A stretch of 55,000 nucleotides of DNA from Chrysomallon squamiferum (taxonomy: Eukaryota; Mollusca; Gastropoda; Neomphalida; Peltospiridae): the NCBI GenBank assembly GCA_012295275.1, contig CM022666.1, positions 15,365,940-15,420,939 of the forward strand. The letters run 5' to 3'. Below the pieces are notes generated by a model. That model was not told the origin of the DNA and ran no database searches. It was given only the letters and a program-made list of their open reading frames with translations. Made by a program: the position numbers and the translations under genes. Positions 37,600-51,413 of this stretch are shown here, piece after piece. The first letter of the stretch is position 1. Every line of letters begins with the position of its first letter.

Positions 37600-38060
37600 G
37601 AATGATTGCTTGACTAAGAGATGAATGAATGATTGCTTGACTAAGAGATGAATGAATGATTACTTGACTAAGAGATGCTTGAATGATTACTTGAGTAAGA
37701 GATGAAAGAATGATTAGTTGAATAAGAGATGAACGATTACTTGAGTAAGAGACGAATGAATACTTACTTAAGTAAGAGATGGATAATTATTTTTGTAAAA
37801 GATGAATGAATGATTACTTGAGTGAGAGAGGAATGAATGATTACTTGAGTATCAGATGAATGAATGATTACTTTGAGATGAATGAATGAGATGAATGAAT
37901 GATTACTTGAGCAAAAGATGAATGAATAATTATTTGAGGAATATAAAGAGGAATAAGTAACGGATGAATGATTACTTGAGTAACGGATGAATGGTTACTT
38001 GAGTAACGGATGAATGGTTACTTGAGTAAGATGAATGATTACTTGAGTAAAAGATGAATA
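37600..38060 (+). repeat. 27-bp minisatellite
   Basis: The unit resembles GAATGATTACTTGAGTAAGA followed by GATGAAT. The first copies have an exact 27-bp period and start near 37600, 37627 and 37654. Later copies lose or gain GAAT units and turn into GAGTAACGGATGAATGGTTA variants before fading at about 38060. There are about fifteen copies. Confidence 0.93.
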
Positions 38061-40664
38061 CATGATTGAGTTTGTGTGAATAAGTGTATGAATGTATGTG
38101 GTGGTGACTGGTTTTGTGTGTATGTTGGTGAATACAGGTATTAATAATGAAATGAAAGTTTCTTTTGAGCACCGAATGAGTAAGTCTGTGTGGAAATGAA
38201 CATATGAGAGCGGATGTTTGAATGAATAAATAAATATAATAATCAGTGAATCAAATTTATTCCTCTCTCCTGTCTGTATCGCTTTGTCTTTGATTCTCGT
38301 TTTGTCTTTATTTTATCTCCTTCATTCTGTCTCTCATCTTATATTTCATTCTGTCTTTCCTTTTAACTCTGTCGTATTGTCTCTCATGCCTTCGCTTTCG
38401 TTCTATAACACACGCACACGCACACACACACGCACACATACACACACGCACATACACACATACACACATTCTCATATACAGAGATACAGACACACGTAGT
38501 TCTGATATGCGAATATAAATCCACGATTACAAATACCAGTATTTTACATGTCTTTCTCTTTGTGTATGTATGTGTGTGTATGTGAGTGAGTATGTGTGTG
38601 TGTGTGTGTGTGTGTGTGTCTGTGTATGAGTGTCAGTACATTTCACACAAATTTACAGATACGTTAAGATAACCAATTCTTTATTAATTCACAAATGTCT
38701 TGTTGTTTTTTTGTGGTTTTTTTTCGCTCTCACCTCATTACACATCAATCAGGAATTTTCTCTGTTAATATTTATGAAGGTGTTGGAAGCGTAAACAAAA
38801 TAATTGCACTACATCTAATTTGTGAATCTGCAGAATCAGTTAATTATTCATTATCATTTGTTGTTTTATGTTTGTGTAACGGCTAATTTGTCCAATATTT
38901 TTTTTTTGTCAGTACGTTATTATTTTTGTTGTGAGATCGTGTACTGGAGATTTTGTTTTACTTTATTTATGAATAAATGTTTCTACACTTATTGACATAT
39001 ACGTACATAATATATATATATATATATATACACAAACACACACACATACAGACATATGTTCTTTTCATAATCAGTTTTCGTTCCTATAGTAGTTCTGGTA
39101 AAACTAAAAACTTGGTAATGTAGAAATTTATTTAACCGTTTCTTTCTTTTAATTTTTCTTTCTTCCACAAAAGCTCTTTAACTATTTTTAAAATTATAAA
39201 ATAAAAATTAAATTAATTCTCTGCTGTTAATACCTAGAACCTGTACTGGCTCGCTTCCCAGTTTGTGTCCAGAACAAATGTTTTGTACAGCAGTGTGTTT
39301 TGAGTTAGAAACATCTTATTTCCCTTCCAGTCAGAAACACTCAGGTCACGTCTGAATTTGATGAATAATGTTCCAGCGAGGAACTCAGCGTACGGTTAGT
39401 TTTGTTGCAGTAAACCACGCCCTGAGTCACACCTTTTCTGTGTTGATCAGAAGAGTCCGGGGCACGATACAATTAATTATTTTAATTCACCACTGCTGTT
39501 ATTTTGGGCTAAGTGAATGAATGAATGTGAAGTGACTTGTCAGTCAGTTTGAACAGTTTTTTCTGCTGTGACTGTGACGTTTGTGTTTGTTAGGAGTCCA
39601 CAGACAGACATACTGACGAGCGAGATTTGACACACGCGTAGGTGACCTCTGGATGGAAGGACGAATAATCTTCTTACGTCATTGAAAAGATCTGATTTAA
39701 CAATCCACCTGATTCTTGTAAACGTTCTAACATCGAAGTTTTAGCTTGATTCTTTTCTAAGACAGGGACGACTGCACACAGACTTGACAATCATTCAGAA
39801 GTAAGGTAATTAACATCGAAATTAATTAGAGAATATTAAAACATGAGTTACTTTGACTGCACAGAATCTGTCTGAACTGGATGGAACCTTAACTTTGCAA
39901 AGTCTGACTGAACCAGAAACCATTTCTGAATGACGCACCAAAACTCTTAGAAAGAACGTAACGAAACACGAGCACGGCAACCTTTTAATTGGTAGAGAAT
40001 GCTTCTGGGGGTCTAAGCTGCCTTAGGGTGTAACAGTTGTCTGAACACTGCTGGGAGTGTTGCCCGGGCCTGCAGAGTCACGTGACCTAACTGTTAGAAC
40101 ACTTGAAGTGTGAAATTGTTAGACGTGATCAAAGGAAGAAATCTTCAAACTGTGAAGACAGAGCGATTGTGTCTAGTCCTTGTAAAGAAGTCGCTTGACA
40201 TTCAAGTTTCACTGGTCAAGTCATCTGTCAAGTGCGAGAGACGTCATCGCCGCGTCTGTTGACGCCGTTGGTGAGCACGTGATCCGCGGATCTTCACAGT
40301 TTGAGAGTTAAAGATGAGGATTCCCGATTTCATTAATGGGGTTTGATTTAAGGGACAGTTGAGGATTTGTTCCTAATGGAGATGGTTATAATTACGGTGA
40401 TTTTGTGGTTATGATATTTGTGATAGTTTTTTTTTTTCTTCTTCTTTGTTTTCATTTGTTTGTTTGTTTGTTTGTTTATTTATTTATTTAATTCATTTCT
40501 TTTCTGTAATTATATATTTTTTCTTTTTGAAGTTTGTAACAGAACTTGATGACTGCGTTGTCAAATTTAGATTTGCAAATGATACACATTTTTCATTTGA
40601 TAAAATAAATAGAATGTCACAAATAATGTACTTTTTTTGTTCAATATAATACAATGTCATTAGT

Positions 40665-41006
<342 letters not shown>

Positions 41007-43020
41007 CACGTTTAATGAGAAAAGTAACCTAACACACTTTTCACTTAGCAGCAAGGTTTTTGTTTTATCCGCACCTACCTACAAACAGGGAAACACAAAC
41101 ACCACAGGCTTTTATACAAGGGACTGACTCGAATGGTTGATTTGAAAAAGCTGCACCCGATTAAATAAATACCAGATGTCTGGAACAGAGTTCTATCGTG
41201 TACGAATTCTATAAATAATAATAATTAAAAAAAAAAAAAAAAGAATGGATGATTGAATGAATGAATGAATTAATAAAAATAAACAAAATATATAAAATAA
41301 TAATAATGATAATGTCGATGATGATAATAATCTGAATAAAAAAAAAAAAAAAAAAAAAAATTGCAGAAAAACAGTTGATCACTGCTGTTTGCAGTATTCT
41401 GCGAACAACAGCAAAAATTTAATTTCAACTTTGATAAAGCGATTTTTCTGAACGCCTCAGCGACACAAGGGTTAATTAAATATGGATTTATTTCAATTCT
41501 CAATTATTTTCTGTCATATCTGCCGAGCACAGAGATCCAAAGTCTGTCGAACAACAACGATACAAAGAGCGGAGCACGAATTTCGGAAAAAAGGGGTGCG
41601 TGACGTCATGGTTCACCCTCTTCCACCGATTTCAGGATCAATCGCTGCTGTTGGTTAGCAGCAGTAAATCCTTGACGTGTTGCCTTCCCACAGAAAGGAA
41701 ATTACAAAAACTTCATTTCACGGCAAGTAACGATTATTTGGTGTTTTATCGATAGTTGGTCGAAGATGACGACAGTGTTTATCGACAATCCATTAATATT
41801 CTGGTGATTATACTTTCCTGCTAAAGTAGATGAGTTCTGAGTGGAACGGGAAAGTAAGACGAATCCAGCAACTCTTCCTGTTGATAGAAATATATTTGCT
41901 AATAATGTTCCAGTAAAGAAATTTCACAACTAAGATAACAACTACTACTGCTACTACTACTACTACTGCTTCTGCTGCTACTGTTACAACTGCTTGTGAT
42001 ATTACTAATGTTACTACTACTACTAATGACATTACTCCTACTACTACTACTACTACTATTACCAGTGCCATTACTGTTATTGCTGCAGTATTGCTACAAC
42101 AACAACTACTACAGCTACTGCAGCTGCTGCTGATATAGTGCTATTACTACTGCTAGTACTATTTCAACTGCTAGCACTATAATAACAACGGATACTATTA
42201 GTATTACTAGTGTCTGCTGCTAGTAAATCTATTACTTTTGTTATAGGTATTGCATGTTAAGTCAATAAGAAGATAAAAAATTAATAATAACAAAAAGAAT
42301 AGAAAAGGAAAAAAAAAAAATAAATTAGATAATAATAGAGATCTGTATTCATACCCGTAGGTAATTCAGCATTACGTTAAAGTCAGATACAATTACATTA
42401 CTACAGAAAGTATTAAATTTCTTTCTTTTCAATCACCTCCTTTTATCTTTAATAACAAAATTGAAAATTTAATTTAAATCGCCTTTCCATTCATGCAATC
42501 ACCTTTAGCAAGTGAAAAAAAAAAAAAAAAAAAAAAAAAGAAGAACAAGAAGAAGAAAAGGAACCATTATACGAATATTTTTTTGGTTTGTTCTTTCATT
42601 ATATTACTTTCTTTTTCTGCTGTTTTCTTTTTTGTCTTCTCATTTCTAAGTGATTATTAAAATATCTTCTACATCACGGTTTCCTAAAGGGTAATTTATT
42701 TGTAATTTATATGACTTCTTTTGCTGTGATGCACTCGCTGGTTAATACTGAAAGGTAGTAATTACTGTATACATTATGTATGTCTTTCAACACGTGCTCT
42801 GGCTTTCATAACGTTATTCCTGTAACAACCACTGCATGAAAGATATTTATTTTGATCCAATTAATGATGACTTTTTTTTTTTTTTTTAATCTATTTTCAA
42901 GATGGGAAGCCTTTGCTCGCATTCAGGCTTCCATAATCCTGATTAAACCTCTTAAATCTACGTTCCAGTTCTTTTCTTAATCCGTTTTCTACGAAATGAA
43001 TGTTTAAAATCTAATCTGCC

Positions 43021-43310
43021 AATGACGTCATAACGTTTAACACAGATCTAATGACCTCATAATGGGCAAACGAAAGATCTAATGACATCGCGAAGGGCAG
43101 AAAAGATGTAATGACCTCATCCAGGTAACGGCAGCTGCAGTGACATCACAAAATGCGCAGTAGATCTAATTACTTCGTACAGGTCACCTTAGACCTAATG
43201 GTATCACAATGAGTAAAGTAGATTTAATTACATCACAATGGGAAGGCGTAGATCTAATGACATCACAGCAGGCAGAATTGATTTTATAGACCAGATGTAA
43301 TGACGTCATT
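43021..43310 (+). repeat. About 30-bp degenerate repeat built on AGATCTAATGACNTCA
   Basis: The half-units ATGACGTCAT, ATGACCTCAT, ATGACATCGC, ATGACCTCAT, GTGACATCAC, ATTACTTCGT, ATGGTATCAC, ATTACATCAC, ATGACATCAC and ATGACGTCAT start near 43022, 43050, 43081, 43110, 43139, 43169, 43198, 43228, 43258 and 43300. AGATCTA-like words and AATGGGCA spacers recur between them. This is an old tandem array of about ten units. Confidence 0.85.
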
Positions 43311-44607
43311 ACAGCATATTTACTTTTAGAACTGTCACTTTCAGTTGTTATTCATTTACCGGAATAAAAAATCAAAACTAATAAAAAATAAATAAATAAA
43401 AATAAAAGAAAATACAATAAAAACATAACAAAAATAAAATAAAAAAATAAAAAATAAATCAAAAAGAAAAAGAAAAAGAAAAACCACAAATGCGGTGTCG
43501 ATAACAGGGTTGTTGCTATTTTCTTCAGTGTTCTTTATTAACCCTGAAAGCAGCGGTGCATGAGATTCAATCGTGTAACATGTTGGAAGCCTATTAATTA
43601 CATCGATGCCGCCAGTAAAAGCAGGAAATAATCGGCTGCAAGACAAGGCGAAGTTCATGTGGTGAAGCGATAACCGTATCAATGTCTGCGTAGAAATAAA
43701 AACGCGTTATTCGTTATTATCTTGACACGTTCTCAAACGAACGTAAATTTCACTTCTATCGCTACAAGAAGAGATCTATAATAAAAATAAAAAATAAATA
43801 TTAATTTCTGCGTATTTTTATGGTAGAATATTTCGTTAGCAACACTGCGTTAATTCCAAACCAATGGCTTCGGTTAAAAGAACATCTGGCACGTGCTTTT
43901 GCTAGATGCGATGAAGAAAGAAAAGAAAGAATTTCATTCTTTAGTTAAAGATGATGAAGGAAATGAAAGTAAAATGGAGAGGAAGAAAGAAAGAAAGAAA
44001 GAAAGAAAAAAATGAAAAAATAAAACGAATGTTTTGGTTAAAGGTTATTTTTATTTTTTTTCTTAATGTAGAAACGACAAATGAAAACAAATAAAGACCG
44101 TAATATTAATGAAAAGAAAATTAATACTAAGAAGAAAAAGAAATATTTTCGAATAAAGGAAATTTGTTTTTGTTTTTGTTTAATTTGATTAATCGCAGGT
44201 CTTTCGTGTCGTGGTCAGTATTAAAGATAAATAAATAAAGAAGAAAAAGTAACTAAAGAAAGAAAGAAAGAAAAAGAATAGAAGGAAAGATTTTTTTAGA
44301 ATATCTGAAAGGATCAAAGACATGGAAAATAACACAATACATCAAATATAGCCTAAAATTCAAAGCTGAATTACTAATAATTTCCTCTAACATTCAGATT
44401 TTGAAGATACGATTCTTAATATTTGAATGTTTAGAGTCGCTAAGCCTTTAGTTAGAAATTGCTAAAAGATGCCAGTCGTTTGTTTTTTTTTTTATACTTT
44501 CGGAATCTAGTTTTTTCAGTCCGAATGGTTGTCAGTTTGCTTGTGTCTTCTCCCTTCATGTACTCGTCTGGTGCGTGAATTTGTTTTAATTTTCGTTCTG
44601 TTTTTTC

Positions 44608-44610
<3 letters not shown>

Positions 44611-44686
<76 letters not shown>
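44611..44686. repeat. (CT)n array, about 76 bp
   Basis: Pure CT dinucleotides. Confidence 0.97.
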
Positions 44687-44688
<2 letters not shown>

Positions 44689-45537
44689 TCGCTGTTTGTG
44701 GCTGTCCTTCATTCTTCCTTTTTCTTTCTCTGTCTCTCACTTTATTTTAATCATTCTAATTGTATTTATTTTACGATACGAAAACAACTGGGAAATAATA
44801 AAACCAACTTCATTAATTGTTAATTTCATTCATCAGCTTATCGTCTGAAGCCGTCTTCATCTTTGATCTTTTCTCGTCTTCGTCTCATTAATATTCTACG
44901 TGACGTCATTAATCCTGCTCGCCTGGGACGTCTTCAAAATATTCCGTGTCACTTCTCTTTTGTCAGCCCCGCGTGCCTTTCAGCGCCTGCGCCAAACCAA
45001 CCAATCAGCTGAAAGCAAACCTCTCGGCTGACGACGTTTGAACAGTTTGTTTTATTTGGCTTCTTATTGCACTTACGTCAACTTAACGTGTCTAATTTTT
45101 GAAGAAAACTTTTGCGTAGTGCATCTGTACAAGCAACACGGCATGTCTGTACAAGGTTTCTGTGTTTGGAAGGTGATTAAGTGAGACTAGATTCGCGCCA
45201 AAACTCACACGTCAAGGAAATATAATATCTGTTTGATTACGTTCGAAATGAGAAAGAAAACAAAAATCCAAACGTGGAAATAGCACATAGCGATAGAGGA
45301 TTCAGATAGTTTAGCTTTCAGTTTGGTTAATGTTGTTGTTTTTCTTGAGATTTAATGAGTCAAAAATAAATGAGTTTGTTATATCATACACCACAATTTA
45401 CACCACACACCGTGTTTGGTTTTAATCAGGTGGCTGGGCAGGTTTCCCCTCTAGTTATCTGAACATGCGTGATTTGTATGCTCAAATAATTACATTGCAA
45501 TACTTTAAGAAAATAAATATTCGTAATAACAACAAAA

Positions 45538-45540
<3 letters not shown>

Positions 45541-45568
<28 letters not shown>

Positions 45569-45574
45569 AAGAAG

Positions 45575-45652
<78 letters not shown>
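45541..45652. repeat. GAA-AAC-AAT compound microsatellite
   Basis: Blocks of GAA, then AAC, then AAT follow one another without spacers. Confidence 0.95.
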
Positions 45653-45653
<1 letters not shown>

Positions 45654-46226
45654 CTCTTCTAAAAGCCGATATTTATAAACCGACTGTCTTCAGCGAAGAA
45701 AGTCGACATCTTCCGAATGACGTGTCGATAATGATGAAACGCAAACAAAACTATGACGTCAGTCCAATTGGTCATTAAATCCTATTTCCCTTCGCAAATC
45801 GGACTATTTTTAAATAGCATACGAGTTACCAGAATTAAGGTAATATGCATATTTATTTTCTCTTGCAAAGATTTAAGACCGCAAATCGCATTATAGAAAT
45901 ATAAACAGTGCTGTGGATTAGATTTAAATAGCAACAGACGTTATTTAGTTTATTATTAAAGTTTTTATTACGAAAAACGTAAAGAATAGGATCGTGAACC
46001 GTATGCTGGTAATATTATTTTTCTGTATATTAGTTTTTAGTAGTAACACAGACATTGTGAAATTTATTACGAACAAATATTTTGTATATGTATATACTAT
46101 TTATGTATGTATGAATGTATATGTGTGTGTATGTGTATGTATGTATGTGTGTGTGTGCGTGTATGTCTATATATATATATATATATATACGACAGATAGA
46201 TAGCTAGATAGAGAGAGAGAGAGTGT

Positions 46227-46229
<3 letters not shown>

Positions 46230-46305
<76 letters not shown>
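46230..46305. repeat. (GA)n array, about 75 bp
   Basis: It follows (TG), (TA) and AGAT units at 46110-46225. Confidence 0.97.
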
Positions 46306-46307
<2 letters not shown>

Positions 46308-46890
46308 TGCCTATTTGGCTACTTTTTAAAAAATATATTCAGTAGATTTAGACACCCCGATAAATTAATTAGTTTTCATTAATGTTAATGATTTTGGTTT
46401 ATTTTTCATCTTTCATCTTTTTTTTTTTTTTCATTCATTATTTTTTTTTTCTTATTTTGTCATTTATTATTTCTACATCTGTCATGAACCTAATTTCTAA
46501 CTTAACAATGTCGTTAATACGATCTAAATCTATATTGGAAAAGGAACGACACAGAAATCCTTTCACGGAATATTTGCCTCCGCGACACCGCCGGAAACGC
46601 CCGAACGAATTCGGTTTTGATCTATCGTAGATAATAACAAAAAAATGTGTTAACAACATCAAACAGAAAGCAGGAAATACTCGTATACGGTTACAAAATA
46701 AAGAACTTCGCTTTATTCGCTATTGGAAGACCGGTGAGAGCTGTTGATCAAGGTTTATCGTTTAAGTTTTTGACTGTGTCAGTGTCGTATGTCGTCTGCT
46801 TTTTGTTGACGTGTGTGTGACACGTGACGATGGCGGAAAGTGTTTTCTTTGTTAGGAAAATCTGACGGATGACTTGACATCGTGCATGAA

Positions 46891-46893
46891 TTT

Positions 46894-46944
<51 letters not shown>
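46891..46944. repeat. Poly(T)-poly(A) inverted homopolymer
   Basis: Twenty-three T are followed directly by thirty-one A, the second such structure in the window. Confidence 0.95.
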
Positions 46945-46946
<2 letters not shown>

Positions 46947-48076
46947 AAAAGGAGAGAAAGAACAAGAAATGTTCGCTAGTTATTTTTATTACTATTGTTA
47001 TTGTTATTATTGTCGTTATTGTTATTGTGGTTATTATTGTTGTTACTGTTATTGTTATTACAATTATTATCACTATTATTTACTTTTACTATTAATATTA
47101 CTTTAATTTATTTCAGTTATTATTATTGTAGTTGTTATTATTATTGTTATTGTTGTTGCTGTTCTTGATGATGATCCAGTAATGACTTCTGTAATAAGTA
47201 ATAATACTGTGTGTCTGTCAGTGTGTCTGTATGCCCACCTCTCTGTTTACCTAGCTAGGTGCCTTGTATACATTATTCTCTTAAAGGAGTCGATCCAGAG
47301 ATCTCTGGATTTATCATTTGTTTCTCTGTGGACCCATTTGAGCCTGGTAGTTAAAACAACGAAGCTTTGATCCCCTAGTCTTTGTGGGGATTGTAAACAG
47401 AACAGATTAACAGTTTCGTTTCTTTTTCGTTTTAAAGCAGGGCAATAGACTTATATGTGTGTGTGTGTGTATTTATTTATATGTACGTGTTTGTGTGCGT
47501 ATATGGAAAGGATCACAATTATTACCGCGCTTTCAGCCTACGGTCACAGGTGTTATATCCGCCTTTTAATTAGATCTAATCTGAAAAATACCTTGGGGCC
47601 AATATTGTCACAAGGAAATTCAAATATTATCTCTCCTGACAGCCAAGATGAAATGAAATCACAGAGAGTTACCGTCACCATAGGAATGTCATTGTCTTTG
47701 ACAGCCGTGCGTGAAAAGACGGTCATCATGGCAAAGTGTCATCTTTTCATGTCCGTGTGTTTGTATCTGAAATAAATCCGATGTTGAAAAGGAGATAAGA
47801 GCGGATATAATGGCAGTCGGCCGAGAAGATATTAAAGTTGGCTCTTTCCGACGTTATTTGGCTAGAAGTCGTTTCTATCAGTTTCTGACTGACAAGCTAA
47901 GCTAACCGAGTTTAACGAAACTTGACTGACGCGAGGAAAAACACCCGATTCAAATACGGCGGTGACGTCCGATTTTTATCGAGCCTTGAATGTGACAATT
48001 AAGTCCGTGTTTTATCGAGACTCGCTCGACGATAACGACACCATTTGTCGAGATTCCGATGCTTTTTCGTATGATT

Positions 48077-48141
48077 TATTATTATTATTATCATTGTTAT
48101 TATTATTATCATTATTATAATTATTATCATTATTATTATTA

Positions 48142-48224
<83 letters not shown>
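48077..48224. repeat. (ATT)n array, about 148 bp
   Basis: ATT with ATC and ATA variants at the start, pure later. The Tyr-rich frame is a repeat translation. Confidence 0.97.
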
Positions 48225-48225
<1 letters not shown>

Positions 48226-48442
48226 CCAGACCAGTAGGGTCACGTTCAGGTTACGGTGTTTTGAGATAATGACCTGAAATTCATTTTATGAAAACGTTAG
48301 CCAACAGTTCGACTGGTGAGAAAACTAACTACGTCTGTGTTAGTAATGACACACAAATCTCTATTTCTATTCATTTCTTAACTAGTTCTGTGTTACCTAA
48401 TTTTGGAAAAATCACACATTTCATTACACCATTAAATAAAAG

Positions 48443-48702
48443 CACTGGTTGTCAATCTTTTTCATACCGCGACCCCTTATAAGCAACTCAATATGACCGA
48501 TGACCCCTTTTAAAATGTTTGACTTCAAAAATATCTAGTGTTACCATATTTTCATCAACCAAAACGAATCTGTATTCACTCTGACGGGTCCCAAACATTT
48601 CTACACGTTTTTATTTATTCCTCCTTCCAAGCCAAGTTGAAAAACGCTAAAATATGCCGTCGCTCAAGAACGATCTCGCGACCCCCAGGTTGAAAACCTA
48701 TG
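48443..48702. mobile_element. Non-autonomous hAT-like transposon (MITE), 260 bp
   Basis: The left end reads CACTGGTTGTCAATCTTTTT followed by CCGCGACCCC. The right end, read on the minus strand, is CATAGGTTTTCAACCTGGGG then GTCGCGAG. The first 15 or so bases of the two ends match as imperfect terminal inverted repeats. The pattern CAGTGGTTCTCAACCT with nearby CGCGACCCC is well known from hAT-superfamily ends. Flanking 8-bp direct repeats AATAAAAG (48435-48442) and AATTAAAG (48703-48710) differ at one base, matching the 8-bp target duplication of hAT elements. It has no transposase coding capacity. Confidence 0.8.
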
Positions 48703-48710
48703 AATTAAAG

Positions 48711-49388
48711 TAATATTTATTTATTTATTTATTTATTTTATTATATTTTATTTTATTGTAATTTATTTTTTTATTTATTCATGTATGTATGTGTATGTAT
48801 GTATGTATGTATGTATGTATGTATGTATGTATGTATGTATGTATGTATGTATGCATGCATGTATGTATGTATGTATATAAAAAAACTTCACCAGTGTGGT
48901 TTGAACGGGAAATTTAAAAAAAAGTCTTGGTATTCTATTATTAGTTTATTTGTGAAGTTCTTCTATTCGTTATTGAAACGTTTCTGTGTTTTCTCACTTT
49001 CCTAGACGCTCGGATAAATATTTAATATTTCATTTCTTATAAAACTGTTCTTTTCTTACCACTGGGATTACAGATTTAATATATTTGTATGTTGTCTGAA
49101 ATCTTCTGTTTCGTTAATTTTTTTTTTTTTTTCATTGGTTTATCCACAACAAATACAAATGTAGAAGTACTTGTTAACTTGTCGGAAAAAAAATAAAACA
49201 ACGCCTATCGATTGAAAATATTGAACATTTTACAGCGAGGTAAATAGCGTGTTAATTTAAACTTCACGAGAAATTGTTTTATATTTTTTAATTGTTTGTT
49301 AAATACAGCGACATGTATGAATGTGTGACATCTTACAGTATTTTGAGATAAACGATAATTACGTAGATTAAGTATGATAATTACATTT

Positions 49389-49439
<51 letters not shown>

Positions 49440-49962
49440 ATATACACACACACACGCACACAGTTTTTTACATACACACAAACACACGTATATAAAATGT
49501 TTTCCTTCCTTAATTTCCTTTCTTTATTTTTCTCTTTTTCTCATTCTTTCTTTCTTACTCTTTCCTTCTTTCATCTTTCATTTCATTTCTTCCATCTTTT
49601 TATTTCATTTCTTTCCTATCTTTCCGTCTTTCTTGTTTCTTTTTCTATTTCTTTTGTTTCATCTGTCTTATTCTCTCTTTCCTTCTTTCGTTCATCCTTT
49701 CTCAGTATAAACGTGACAGAGACTGCTGTGTTTTTTTCCACTTTCATTTATCGCTGTATTCCTGGCTGTTTACTCCTCTGGTTTTAACGTCATTATTCAT
49801 CACACTACAGGACACACCCGCGGCCACTGCTTGTTAAACAGGTGCGAGGCTCTTCGTTTGCGACTGACATCTGTGATAAACACCAAGCCAAACTGTGACG
49901 ATGAATATATGGAAATATAACAAGATGACATGCTGTATTTGTTTCAGTGGATAGTTTAGAAT

Positions 49963-50030
<68 letters not shown>

Positions 50031-50090
50031 GAAATTTTAATGAAAAAATAATAAAAGTTGTTTTATATATCTCTATCTAAAATCTGTATC

Positions 50091-50125
<35 letters not shown>

Positions 50126-50532
50126 GTCTGTCTGTCTGCTTGTCTATCTATCTATCTATCTATGTATGTATGTATTATATATAGACATATATACTATTGT
50201 CTATCTTTTGTTTTCAATTCTTTGCTTCCTTTCTTTTTCTATTTTTCTCTTTCGTTCTTAATTTTCGTTTGTTTTTCATTCCTTGTTTCATTCCATTTTT
50301 TCTTCCATCTTTTATTTCCTTCATTTCTTTCTTTTTGTTATTCGTTTCATTTCTTTCTTAGATTTATCTGTACCTTTCTGTTCTTCATTCTTTTCTCTTT
50401 CTTTCTTTCTTTCATTCTTTCTTTCATTCTCTGTTTGCATCTTCTTTCGTGTTTTAAATACATTAAACTGTTTTGTTAAGTTAGTTTGTTAAGAAGTTAG
50501 GTAGAGGTGATGCATGTTACCAATCTGATTAA
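48711..50532. other. Simple-repeat-rich intergenic DNA
   Basis: It contains ATTT 48715-48780, (ATGT)n 48781-48868, CT 49390-49432, a pyrimidine-rich TTTCTTTC stretch 49500-49700, a 64-bp T tract 49964-50027, TA and CTAT units 50096-50170 and TTTC repeats 50215-50440. No gene recognised. Confidence 0.85.
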
Positions 50533-50821
50533 TTAGACAGAAACTGGAACTAGAATTTTATCACCGGTCGACATTCCAATAGCTTTATTAACACACCTTA
50601 TTAGTCTTCTTGAGATCCTTCCATCAACAGCAAAGACTCTACCAATATGACGAACTTCTGTCGTTACAAGAATATTCATCTTCCATTTGCACGCTTTCGT
50701 GTGCAATTCTACTGCTTCATACAAACCAACGTACTGTCTTAATGCACAGACGTCTTCATGTAAACGTAAAGGAGTCCAAATGATCAAAATTTGTTCATTG
50801 TCCACAGTACAGATCTTGCCT
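50533..50821 (-). CDS. Possible terminal exon, unknown protein (95 residues)
   Basis: On the minus strand a long pyrimidine-rich tract ends in TTCTGTCCTCAG at 50822. After one split-codon base, an open frame begins GKICTVDNEQILIIWTPLRL, runs through four cysteines, and ends IGMSTGDKILVPVSV then TAA at 50533. Its residue mix is protein-like and not repeat-derived, unlike its surroundings. No family was recognised, no upstream exon could be joined in phase, and no AATAAA was seen close downstream. It may be a real last exon, an exon remnant or chance. Confidence 0.35.
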
Positions 50822-51173
50822 CTGAGGACAGAAAACACAGTGAACAGAAGCAGTGGAAGAAGAAAAACAAAACGTAAAAAGCAACTGGATATTCATCTTC
50901 AGGAGACGCGAGGAATGAAAAGAGTCCAGCGACTTAATATTTAATACAGACGCATCTAAACACAGCTCTTCCGATGTTGATGTATTAATTAATTAACCTC
51001 ACGCGTATTTAAAGCGTCTATAAACTTTCTTCAAATTAATCACACACACACACACAACATGCGATTTGATCAACATGAAACATTCACGGCTGATCAGCTA
51101 ATGATAATAACATGACTGTGTTATTGTTGCAAATGTAGCATGGTGTAGCGGTTCGGTCCAGATGAAAAGTTAA

Positions 51174-51372
51174 TTACGCGGTAAGAAATGACTTTTGATG
51201 AAAACGTTTATTGCTTGAGTACGTCGAGGAATTTTCCACGAACACTCTCTGCATCTGGCAAGCTCTTCCATTTGTTATTACTGTCGTTGTTGTTGTTGTT
51301 GTTGTTATTGTTGTTATTATTATTTTTATTATTACTGTTATTATTGTTACTGTTATTACTGTTATTATTGTT

Positions 51373-51413
<41 letters not shown>

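Noticed and set aside
46501-46630. Short frame MSLIRSKSILEKERHRNPFT onward, about 40 residues
   Set aside because: The composition is protein-like, but the opposite strand is also open. There is no acceptor or donor support and no family recognised.
47455-47775. 106-residue frame beginning in TG-repeat DNA
   Set aside because: The start lies in a (TG)n tract, and the remainder has no recognised motif or splice signals.
51135-51175. tRNA-like box A (TGGTGTAGCGG)
   Set aside because: No box B at the proper distance and no cloverleaf can be drawn.
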